51,482 bases of DNA from Vreelandella rituensis (GTDB lineage: Bacteria > Pseudomonadota > Gammaproteobacteria > Pseudomonadales > Halomonadaceae): contig NZ_QPIJ01000025.1 in assembly GCF_003336665.1 (NCBI RefSeq), forward strand, positions 788 through 52,269, given 5' to 3'. Made by a program: the position numbers and the translations under genes. Below are positions 8,681 to 16,504 of the stretch, in pieces (the stretch's first letter is position 1; each line of letters opens with the position of its first letter). The notes beneath the pieces are model-generated. The model saw only the letters and a program-made list of their open reading frames with translations. It was not told the DNA's origin and searched no databases.

Positions 8681-9466
8681 TCAAACAGCAACCCCCTGAA
8701 GGCGAAACAGTTTTTTCGTGGTCGTCGTGGCAGCACTGGCCACTTTCTCTACCGTCTGGCCTCTGAGCCCGGCAACGGCCCGACACACCTTGGCCACCCG
8801 TGCCGGCTCATTGCGCTCCCCTTGATAGCCGCTAAGCGGCATATCGGGGCTATCGGTTTCCAGCACATAGGCGTCATCAGGAAGCGATTTCACCGCTCGA
8901 TGCAGGCGTTTGGCGCGTTCATAGGTGGTGGCGCCGCCCAAGCCCAACACAAAGCCCAAGTCCACAAACTTGGCGGCCTGCTCGGGCGAACCGGCAAAGG
9001 CGTGAATCAGCCCGCCGGCGGGTAGTTTCAGCTCGCGCAGGCGTTTTGCCACCTGGTCATTGGCATGCACGCAGTGAATCACAATCGGCAGGTCACGATC
9101 CTTGGCGATGCGTAACTGGGCATTGAAATACTCCCATTGCGCGTCCCAGCTCTCCTTGAAGCGCGCATCGATACCGCACTCACCTATCGCGACAACCTCA
9201 GGCGCCAGCCCATCGAGGTGCTCATCCAAGGCACGCTCCAGTGCCTCGATGTGCTCACTGCGATGTTCTGCGATGAAATAAGGATGTAATCCGAGACTTG
9301 TACTGACATCGTCTCGCTTGCCCAAAGCCAGCACTTTCTCCCAGCGCGCCTTGGTGGTACCCGGCACCATGAAATGCACCACTCCCGCCGCTTTCGCCCT
9401 TTCGAACATCAGTTCACGGTCGCCATCGAAATCGGGAAAATCCAGGTGGCAGTGGGCATCGATCAT
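8681..9466 (-). CDS. tatD: TatD-family metal-dependent hydrolase (DNase)
   Basis: A 261-residue TIM-barrel metallohydrolase. Metal-binding motifs occur in family order: DAHCHLD at the N-terminus, GECGID, VIHCVHAND, IHAFAGSPEQ and ETDSPDMPL. Relatives are Mg-dependent 3'-5' exonucleases linked to DNA repair and quality control. The ATG at 9466 has AGGAG seven bases upstream. It follows prfC on the same strand with a 36-base gap, so the two are probably one operon. Paralogues (TatD, YcfH, YjjV) cannot be separated with confidence from sequence alone. Confidence 0.88.
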   Translation of the reverse strand: MIDAHCHLDFPDFDGDRELMFERAKAAGVVHFMVPGTTKARWEKVLALGKRDDVSTSLGLHPYFIAEHRSEHIEALERALDEHLDGLAPEVVAIGECGIDARFKESWDAQWEYFNAQLRIAKDRDLPIVIHCVHANDQVAKRLRELKLPAGGLIHAFAGSPEQAAKFVDLGFVLGLGGATTYERAKRLHRAVKSLPDDAYVLETDSPDMPLSGYQGERNEPARVAKVCRAVAGLRGQTVEKVASAATTTTKKLFRLQGVAV

Positions 9467-9502
9467 TTCCGCGCTCCTCTGTTTTCTCTGGCTCGCTCTG
9501 GC

Positions 9503-11092
9503 TTAATGCTCCCGTGTCGGCTGGAAGCGGATTTCCGGCCAGCGCTCCTGAGTCATCTGCAGATTGACCCTTGTAGGAGCAATGTAGGTCAGGTAGCCGC
9601 CACCGTCGATGGCCAGATTGGTACTCGCCTTGCGCTTGAATTCCTCAAGCTTCTTGGCATCCTCGCTATACACCCAACGGGCGGTATTGACGTTGATACC
9701 TTCATATAGACAATCGACCTTGTACTCTTCCTTCAGCCGATGGGCCACCACATCGAACTGCAGCGTACCTACCGCGCCCAGTATCAGGTCATTGTTATCT
9801 ATCGGCATGAAGACCTGCGTCGCCCCTTCCTCGGAAAGCTGTTGCAGGCCCTTGTGCAGCGCTTTCATCTTGAGCGGATCCTTCAACCGCACGCGCTTGA
9901 ACAATTCGGGGGCAAAGTGCGGAATACCGGTAAAGCGCATGTCCTCGCCAACGGTAAAGGTATCGCCGATCTGAATCGTGCCGTGGTTGTGCAGGCCGAT
10001 GATGTCGCCGGGCCAGGCTTCTTCCACATGGGCACGATCGGAGGCCATGAATGTTAGAGCATCGGCGATCTTGACGTCCTTCTTGATTCGCACATGGCGC
10101 ATCTTCATGTTCTTTTCGTACTTGCCCGAGCAGACACGCAGGAAGGCGATGCGGTCGCGGTGATTAGGGTCCATGTTGGCCTGGATCTTGAACACGAACC
10201 CGGTGAAGCGCTCATCATCAGGTTCGACGACACGCACATCGGTTTCGTGGGCCTGAGGTGCCGGTGCATACTCGACAAAGCCATCGAGCATTTCACGCAC
10301 CCCGAAGTTACCCATGGCGGTACCGAAATAGACCGGGCTCAATTCGCCACGCAGGTAGGCATCGTGATCGAAGCGATGAGCGGCGCCACGCACCAGTTCC
10401 ACTTCCATGCGCAGCTCTTCCGCCTGGTCTTCGCCGAGTACGGTATCCACCTCGGGGTTATCCAGCCCTTCGATACGCCGGTCTTCGGGAATTCGACTGC
10501 CCTGCCCTTGGGTGTAAAGGTGAATCACATCATTATAAAGGTGATAGACGCCTTTGAAGGCACGTCCCATACCGATCGGCCAAGTCATCGGCGCACACTG
10601 GATATTGAGCACCTCTTCGACTTCGTCCATCACTTCGATAGGGTCGCGCGTCTCACGGTCCATCTTGTTGATGAAGGTAAGGATCGGCGTAGTGCGCAAG
10701 CGACACACTTCCATCAATTTGATGGTGCGTGTCTCGACACCCTTGGCGCCGTCTATCACCATCAGTGCGGAATCCACCGCAGTGAGGGTGCGGTAGGTAT
10801 CTTCCGAGAAGTCTTCGTGTCCCGGCGTATCCAGCAAGTTGACCATACGCCCGCCGTAGGGGAACTGCATCACCGATGTGGTCACCGAGATGCCGCGCTC
10901 CTGCTCCATCTTCATCCAGTCGGAAGTGGCGTGGCGGTCGTTGCGCTTGCTTTTCACCGAACCAGCCAGCTGGATGGCATTGCCGAACAACAGCATTTTT
11001 TCAGTAATCGTGGTCTTGCCCGCATCCGGGTGCGAAATGATAGCGAAAGTGCGCCTAAGCGCCGTCTCGCGGGCTAACTGGGGGTTATTCAT
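9503..11092 (-). CDS. prfC: Peptide chain release factor 3 (GTPase)
   Basis: RF3 is the GTPase that recycles RF1 and RF2 from the ribosome after termination. It is 529 residues, the same as E. coli RF3. GTPase motifs are visible: SHPDAGKTT (G1, about residues 20-28), the switch region [20 protein letters not shown] (G3) and NKMDRE (G4), followed by the beta-barrel domains and RF3 C-terminus. The ATG at 11092 has GAGG five bases upstream. tatD follows in the same direction. The bases 11093-11217 upstream hold the likely promoter but nothing else recognisable. Confidence 0.96.
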   Translation of the reverse strand: MNNPQLARETALRRTFAIISHPDAGKTTITEKMLLFGNAIQLAGSVKSKRNDRHATSDWMKMEQERGISVTTSVMQFPYGGRMVNLLDTPGHEDFSEDTYRTLTAVDSALMVIDGAKGVETRTIKLMEVCRLRTTPILTFINKMDRETRDPIEVMDEVEEVLNIQCAPMTWPIGMGRAFKGVYHLYNDVIHLYTQGQGSRIPEDRRIEGLDNPEVDTVLGEDQAEELRMEVELVRGAAHRFDHDAYLRGELSPVYFGTAMGNFGVREMLDGFVEYAPAPQAHETDVRVVEPDDERFTGFVFKIQANMDPNHRDRIAFLRVCSGKYEKNMKMRHVRIKKDVKIADALTFMASDRAHVEEAWPGDIIGLHNHGTIQIGDTFTVGEDMRFTGIPHFAPELFKRVRLKDPLKMKALHKGLQQLSEEGATQVFMPIDNNDLILGAVGTLQFDVVAHRLKEEYKVDCLYEGINVNTARWVYSEDAKKLEEFKRKASTNLAIDGGGYLTYIAPTRVNLQMTQERWPEIRFQPTREH

Positions 11093-11217
11093 TCAACCTC
11101 TTTCTCGACATGTACTTGTCAATAGGTACTTGGATTATTACTGAATTCTTTCTGATCAATTAAATAGATCATCAATGGCGTATTGTACCGTCAGCGCGAT
11201 TTGGCCGCCATGCAAAG

Positions 11218-13866
11218 CTAGGCGTCGCTGACAGCCTTGAGTGCCTGCATGTCGCGCGGGGCAACCCCCAGGTCACGCCAGTCTTCCGGATGGCAGCTGA
11301 ACAGCAGCACCTGATGGCGCTCTGCGGCATCGAACAGGATGCGTTTCATCTGCGCCAGACGCTGAGCGTCGCTGTGCACCAGGGCGTCGTCAAGAATGAT
11401 AAGGGTGGGGCGCCCGGCCTCACGCAGTAAATCTGCGTAGGCCAGGCGGCTGATCAGGCCCATCTGCTCGCGCGCACCGAAGCTGAGCGTTTCCAGAGTG
11501 CCGCGTTCCATCCCGAAGGTTTGCGTACGGGTCAACTGAGTGGGAATCAAATTCTCATCGACACTCAGGCTGGCCTGAGGAAACAGCAGCGCCAGATAGT
11601 GATTGAGATGACGTTGTAACGGCGCCTGCAGGCGCTGAGTCAAGGCGTGACGTTTTTCCTTGAGCAAGGTATCCAACAAGGAAAGCGCCGCCACGCGTCT
11701 TTCCATCTCAACGAAACGACGTCCGAGTTGCTCGCAAAGCAGCAGGCACTCCGCACGTTGCTCTTCCAACCCTTCGGCGCTATGTGCCTCAAGGCGGCTG
11801 TGCAGCTCGGTCAGCGCCAGCTCACGATCATGGGCGGCCTTTTCAAGCTGTTCGGCGCTACGCGCAAAGCGCTGCACATCCTGCTGTAGCAATGCGGGCT
11901 GCGCCGCGTCGATACGCTGTTGCCGATTGGCGATGCGCTGTTCGAGCGAAGCATACTCAGCGCGTTGCTCCACTAACTGCTGACTGAGTTCGCGTTCACG
12001 CTGCTGACGATCCGGTGCCGAGAGCTCCGCCTGTAAACGCTGCAACTCCACATCACTATTGGCCGCATCCCGGCGGGCACCGTTCAATGCCAGCTGATGA
12101 TCAGCCTGACGTTTTTCGGCCAGCTTGAGCGCCTGTTCGGCTGTTGTGCGTTGCGCTTCGGCATCAACCAGGCTTGGCGCTTGCTCGGCTAGCGCCGTCT
12201 GGCTGCGACATTGCGCGGAAAGCGTCTCGCATTGCTGTTTGCAGGTCTCACATGCCTGGCTCAACAAGTCGATGCCTTTCGGTGCCAGGCTGCTTAATAG
12301 CCGCTCGTTGGCCTGAATTTCGATATCCAGGCGTTGGTGGGCTTCCACACGCCGTTCGACTTCCTCCAGGGAGGTGAGTTCAAGTTGCTCGAACAGGGCC
12401 TTGAGTACATCTTCCAGCTGTCTTTGCCTGCGTGACAGCTCACCGATATCTTCGCCGCCGGGAATGATACGCAGATGCCCCACACCCGGGATCGTCACTT
12501 CGCCCGACTCAAGCAGTAATATCTCGCCCTGCATGCTCAATGCCTGGCCATCCAGCTCGATTGCCTGATCCGGCAATATATTGTATTGCACGCGTGTCGC
12601 GATGCTCTGCAGCCGAATCTCAAGATCGTCACGTTGCTTGTGTTGCTTACGTAGTTTTTCCAGGGTCGGCTCATCGATTCGCTGGCGTGGCAACGCCCGG
12701 CGCTGCGCCAACAATTCCGCCTGGACGCGGTAGGCTTTTTCGAGCCTGTCATCCAGGGCAACCCGCTCCTGAGACAGGCGCTCCAGTTCCTGGCGCAAAC
12801 GACTTAGCTGCTCTTGCTGCCGAGCTTGCTGTTCGATAAGGCGCGCCTGCCGATAGTTTTTTTCCGCTAGTTGATGCTTGACATCGATCTCCGTTTCACC
12901 CTCACGCAACGCCTGTAAAGTTTCCTGGGCATGCTGGGCGGCACTCTGGCGTTGCAGCAATGTCTGCTGCTGACGCTGGAAAACCTCGAGTTGCTCACGC
13001 AGCAGCACCAAGGTGTTCTGACAGCTTTGTAACGCCTGCCGGTCCACTGCCTGGGCCTGTTGAAGGGTCTCGACGTTGGCCAAGGCTTTTTCGGCGGCCT
13101 GCTGTTGCTGGCGTAGCATTTGCCAGGGTTTTTCCCGAGCATCCATTGCGTGTTGCTTGCGCAGCTCGGATAGTCGGTCGACCTCTTGGCGGTAGCTGGC
13201 AATACGCGCTTCCAGGCCGGCAAGCTCTTCTCGCTGCTGAGCGATCTGGCCGGGGAGTTTGGCGAATTCGCCTCGTGGCTTGCCGGTGGCAGTGAGAAAC
13301 ACGGCCTTCTGTGTGGCCACCGCTTGAATAATTTCGTCTCCTCCGCTGCTGGTCACCTCGCCCAGACCGGCACCCAAGGCCGATTGCAAATGATCAGCTG
13401 CATGTTCCACCGCTGGCCGCAGCTCATGCCCGGCGCCCTGCTCGATCCACAGAAGTCCGGGTATGCCCCAATGCTCCGCCTTGCTCGCCCCCCGTGCGGG
13501 ATGTTGAAAACCCAGCAGTTCAGCCAACTGTTCTTCAGCGTCGTCTCCGCTGTAATGCACGCCGGCAATCTCAAGGTCACAGCGCTTGCGCCCTAGAAAA
13601 CGTTTTTCCAACCGCCAGTGCCGGTCTTGCCAATCGAACTCAAGCATCACCTGAGGCGCAGCCGAAGAATCGCCCCAAGGTTGCAGGTCGCTGACACTGC
13701 TGGAGCGGTGACGCTCGAAGAAAGCGGCACGTATGGCGCTGGCAATGGTGCTCTTACCAGATTCGTTAGGGCCGGTAATGACATTGATCCCGGGTTGGAG
13801 ATCATCCACCACCAGAGGGTTCTGAAACTGGCGTAGCTGCTCGATGCGTATTCGCTTGAGTTTCAT
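11218..13866 (-). CDS. SbcC/YhaN-like SMC-type ATPase
   Basis: An 882-residue ATPase that pairs with the SbcD-like nuclease encoded just before it. Walker A is GPNESGKST at about residues 32-40. The C-terminal ABC signature region is SFGAREQMGLISRLA, and Walker B is LIILDDALVHSD. Long glutamine- and arginine-rich coiled coils fill residues 180-420 and 490-720, around a central segment with HLRIIPGGEDIGEL typical of YhaN-like proteins. It is shorter than E. coli SbcC (about 1050). A CETC motif lies near residue 537, off-centre, so it is an uncertain zinc-hook candidate. The start overlaps the upstream stop by four bases (ATGA). It probably processes DNA ends or hairpins. Confidence 0.85.
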   Translation of the reverse strand: MKLKRIRIEQLRQFQNPLVVDDLQPGINVITGPNESGKSTIASAIRAAFFERHRSSSVSDLQPWGDSSAAPQVMLEFDWQDRHWRLEKRFLGRKRCDLEIAGVHYSGDDAEEQLAELLGFQHPARGASKAEHWGIPGLLWIEQGAGHELRPAVEHAADHLQSALGAGLGEVTSSGGDEIIQAVATQKAVFLTATGKPRGEFAKLPGQIAQQREELAGLEARIASYRQEVDRLSELRKQHAMDAREKPWQMLRQQQQAAEKALANVETLQQAQAVDRQALQSCQNTLVLLREQLEVFQRQQQTLLQRQSAAQHAQETLQALREGETEIDVKHQLAEKNYRQARLIEQQARQQEQLSRLRQELERLSQERVALDDRLEKAYRVQAELLAQRRALPRQRIDEPTLEKLRKQHKQRDDLEIRLQSIATRVQYNILPDQAIELDGQALSMQGEILLLESGEVTIPGVGHLRIIPGGEDIGELSRRQRQLEDVLKALFEQLELTSLEEVERRVEAHQRLDIEIQANERLLSSLAPKGIDLLSQACETCKQQCETLSAQCRSQTALAEQAPSLVDAEAQRTTAEQALKLAEKRQADHQLALNGARRDAANSDVELQRLQAELSAPDRQQRERELSQQLVEQRAEYASLEQRIANRQQRIDAAQPALLQQDVQRFARSAEQLEKAAHDRELALTELHSRLEAHSAEGLEEQRAECLLLCEQLGRRFVEMERRVAALSLLDTLLKEKRHALTQRLQAPLQRHLNHYLALLFPQASLSVDENLIPTQLTRTQTFGMERGTLETLSFGAREQMGLISRLAYADLLREAGRPTLIILDDALVHSDAQRLAQMKRILFDAAERHQVLLFSCHPEDWRDLGVAPRDMQALKAVSDA

Positions 13867-15041
13867 GCGCTATCTTCCTGTGCCAACGAGCTCATGCCCA
13901 ATCCGGATTCCGATTCCTCGGCATGCGATGCAGCCTGGGGCAGACGCTCACGCAGCAGGCCCGCCAGTAGCACCAGAGCATCGCGGGAGGCTTCATCATC
14001 CTGCAAGGACTGTTGCGCACGCAGCTCATCGATTACATCCCCTAAATAGCCATCGGCATCAAGAGCTGCAATATCGGCATCGGTAGGCTGCAGGCGTAGT
14101 GCCGAGAGATCGTACTGCACGCTGCGATGCCGGGCCTCGGCCTCGGCCAACGCTTGCGTGAGCCGCCGATGGCCCGCGAGGTCGGTATCACCCCTAAGGT
14201 CCAAGGCCAGTACCGCCGGCGAGGGTAATGCTTCCAGACGCTCGATCAAGCGGTCGATGTCGGAGTCGACTCGTATGGTTTCCTGCCAGTGATGCCATTG
14301 AAACTTTCCCACCTGATGAGCCGTCACCCGCGGTGGGTGATCAAATTTCTCGAAGGCTACGATCAAGGCCTGGCCTGCACCGTTATTCTTGAAACGTTCC
14401 TGCTCGGGCGTCCCGCTGTACCAGGTGCGTTCATCGATCTGTTTAAGCCCATGCCAATCACCTAACGCCAGGTAATGCAGCCGGGCGCGTGCGGCGCGCT
14501 CGGCGGCGATGGGATTAGGTGAATCGATGTCATCCGCCAGCTGGCCCTGTACGCTGCCATGCGCCAGCCCAAGGCGTAGTAGCCCCTCGGGGCTTTCCGC
14601 GTCATCGAACCAGGCCGTAAGATCCGCTGATGTCTGGCGCTGGGTCAGCGGCGCCGCCAATACAGCGATACCTGCCTGGGGAAAGGCATAGACACCGGGT
14701 TCAAGCAGTACCTCGACATGGGCTGGAACCGCCCCCAGCCGCTTGGCTCGGCTCCAGACACTCTCCGCCAAAGCGGCATCGTGGTTGCCTGGAATCATTA
14801 CCCAAGGGCCCGAAAAACCTTGCATGGCATTGAATAAACGCCGAATCGTGCGATCCGAGACAGTTTGTGCATCGAATACATCTCCGGCCACGAGCACCGC
14901 AGCCACGGCTTGCTCAGTGGCCAGGCGCGCCAACCGTTCGACAGCGCTGAACCGGGCCTCCGCCAAGGCGTGAGCGTCCTCCGGTGCAAAGCGCCCGTAT
15001 TGGCGTCCAATCTGCCAGTCTGCGGTATGCAGTAATCGCAC
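13863..15041 (-). CDS. SbcD/YhaO-like metallophosphoesterase, DNA repair exonuclease
   Basis: A 392-residue calcineurin-like phosphoesterase of the Mre11/SbcD class. Motifs in order are LLHTADWQIGRQYG, LVAGDVFDAQ, IPGNHDAALAES, LAHGSVQG and LALGDWHGLKQ. The first motif has glutamine (DWQ) where classical SbcD/Mre11 has a metal-binding histidine (DxH). As I recall, other proteins of this subfamily share this. It is translated ahead of and coupled to the SbcC-like ATPase by an ATGA overlap, which indicates a complex. It starts at 15041 and is divergent from the membrane-protein gene at 15220, with promoters expected in 15042-15219. Confidence 0.87.
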   Translation of the reverse strand: MRLLHTADWQIGRQYGRFAPEDAHALAEARFSAVERLARLATEQAVAAVLVAGDVFDAQTVSDRTIRRLFNAMQGFSGPWVMIPGNHDAALAESVWSRAKRLGAVPAHVEVLLEPGVYAFPQAGIAVLAAPLTQRQTSADLTAWFDDAESPEGLLRLGLAHGSVQGQLADDIDSPNPIAAERAARARLHYLALGDWHGLKQIDERTWYSGTPEQERFKNNGAGQALIVAFEKFDHPPRVTAHQVGKFQWHHWQETIRVDSDIDRLIERLEALPSPAVLALDLRGDTDLAGHRRLTQALAEAEARHRSVQYDLSALRLQPTDADIAALDADGYLGDVIDELRAQQSLQDDEASRDALVLLAGLLRERLPQAASHAEESESGLGMSSLAQEDSA

Positions 15042-15219
15042 CCTTGGGTCTCCTTTTCTGATGAGTTCGTGACGTTAGAGAATCATGGCATTTATACCAT
15101 GCGAGAAAAATGGCGGCGGCAAGAACATCCGTGCTGGAAAATATGGAGTCTAAGGCCTTTGGCGCCTAAGCTAGGAGGACGCTGATCACAGGTAACCCTC
15201 AAGAGAAGGAAATATAATA

Positions 15220-15912
15220 ATGAACCTGCACCGTGCGTATCTTCTATTTGCGGCTATTTACAGCCTTTTGATTATCATAGGAGTAGTGGCCCTTTTGCTG
15301 GGGGGTGGCAATCTTTTCTCCCTGATTCAGCTGGGTATCGGCATGTTGGCGGTGCTCGGTTTATGGGGCTATAGCTTGGAAAAAAGTGTCATGAACCAGA
15401 GAGCCTGGCGACCGTTGGCATTAGTGTTAGCGCTAGGATCAATAGGACAGCTGCTGATGGCTGTTACCCTGTCGCTTTCTCCCGCTCAACTGACCTGGAT
15501 GCTTGCCGGAGCTATCTTTTTTATGCCCCTGGCAGTGATTCTCTATCAGTATGGTGATCGTGATCAGGTACTCTGGGCGACCGCTGAAGAACGCAACGAT
15601 GCCAACCATTTGAAAGCATTTCTCGATACACAACCGGAACTGGTATTGGAAAAACAAGAAGCTGATCGGCATGCCCGCGTACGGATTGCCAAACTCAAAG
15701 ATGGCTATCGCGCCAATGTCAATCGGCACCTCGCAGACGCTAATGAGCAATTCGAAGAACGTTTTTCGTGTCTTTCGACGCTGGTATTTTTCGTCGAGAA
15801 GTTCACTTGCCTCACCAGCAAGGATATCCAGAAGGCCTACGCCCAACTTCCTTCAAAAACTCATTCCGACCCCCTCTCAACCAGCACTTCAAATTCCCCC
15901 CAAGCAAGTTAA
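15220..15912 (+). CDS. Uncharacterised four-helix membrane protein
   Basis: I do not recognise this 230-residue protein. Four hydrophobic segments lie at about residues 7-30, 33-52, 66-88 and 91-110. They are followed by a soluble, charged C-terminal half with LVLEKQEADRHARVRIAKLK and a serine-, threonine- and proline-rich tail. The ATG at 15220 has AAGGAAA about nine bases upstream. It is divergent from the nuclease pair and ends 33 bases before the long palindrome at 15945-15997. Nothing in the sequence points to a substrate or partner. Confidence 0.7.
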   Translation: MNLHRAYLLFAAIYSLLIIIGVVALLLGGGNLFSLIQLGIGMLAVLGLWGYSLEKSVMNQRAWRPLALVLALGSIGQLLMAVTLSLSPAQLTWMLAGAIFFMPLAVILYQYGDRDQVLWATAEERNDANHLKAFLDTQPELVLEKQEADRHARVRIAKLKDGYRANVNRHLADANEQFEERFSCLSTLVFFVEKFTCLTSKDIQKAYAQLPSKTHSDPLSTSTSNSPQAS

Positions 15913-15944
15913 GCAACCTTAAACCTTACAGCACACTGAACCAG

Positions 15945-15997
15945 ACTCAGCCAACCCATAACGCCGGTCTAAGACCGGCGTTATGGGTTGGCTGAGT
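15945..15997. repeat. 53-bp perfect palindrome (26-bp arms, one-base loop)
   Basis: Arms 15945-15970 and 15972-15997 are fully complementary around the single base 15971. The inner ten pairs centre on ACGCCGGTCT and the outer arm contains CCAACCCATAA. It lies between a plus-strand gene ending at 15912 and a minus-strand gene ending at 16056, so it could end transcription from both sides. It is much longer than needed for that, has no T run, and resembles a dispersed palindromic element. No second copy was noticed in this window. Confidence 0.85.
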
Positions 15998-16055
15998 ACT
16001 AGGCTGGCTAAGAACTAGGTACCGGTAAGCTTCTGGAAAAATCGCTAACCGACTC

Positions 16056-16253
16056 TCAGGCAAATGTATTGACGTTCGTCCCCACGCTACCTTCTTGTGC
16101 CAACTGGGGAGAAACAGACTCCATAAGCGCAGATACCTGCTGTGACTGATTGTCCAGCGCTTCCTTGAACACATGCGTTTGCACTTGTTGAGCGGTTTGC
16201 GCCTGGTTCATATACATCGAAGCACTTACCGCATTACTGACTGAAACGTCCAT
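16056..16253 (-). CDS. YjfB-family putative motility protein
   Basis: A 65-residue protein that fits the YjfB putative motility family. It starts MDVSVSNAVSASMYMNQAQT, has a helical middle (QTHVFKEALDNQSQQVSALM) and ends in GSVGTNVNTFA, close to the typical family ending GxxxDxxA/NTFA. Family members are small flagellar-regulon-linked proteins of unknown mechanism. A minus-strand AAGGAGAATGCT site precedes the ATG at 16253. No flagellar genes lie nearby; the next gene is a c-di-GMP enzyme on the other strand, which may be coincidence. Confidence 0.72.
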   Translation of the reverse strand: MDVSVSNAVSASMYMNQAQTAQQVQTHVFKEALDNQSQQVSALMESVSPQLAQEGSVGTNVNTFA

Positions 16254-16504
16254 AGCATTCTCCTTGTAAGGATGACAGTTTCATCCTAGCAAAGCCCATG
16301 TCAGCAAGCAAAACATCCCTTATTAAGTATGAGCGGGACACACCTTGAAAATTATCTCCGCCTTGAATAAACCAGGCAGCCAACTCTCATTCTTCCCTGT
16401 GAGCTATGCCAGAGTTTGGTAGGATACCGCGTTATTTCATGATGCCGCTGATATGAAGACTGCCATCACAGGGGTCTTTTCCAGCCACCAAGTAGAGGTC
16501 ACCA

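Noticed and set aside
10094..11077. A 327-codon plus-strand frame opposite prfC.
   Set aside because: It lies fully antisense to a well-conserved RF3 gene, has a histidine-rich composition typical of a mirror frame, and shows no recognisable domain.
12240..12260. CETC in the SbcC-like protein as a zinc hook.
   Set aside because: It lies near residue 537, well past the middle of the 882-residue protein, and another cysteine-rich stretch follows; it cannot be called a hook from sequence alone.
16254..16504. A c-di-GMP riboswitch before the LOV gene.
   Set aside because: No match to the conserved GEMM-type core was seen in the leader.
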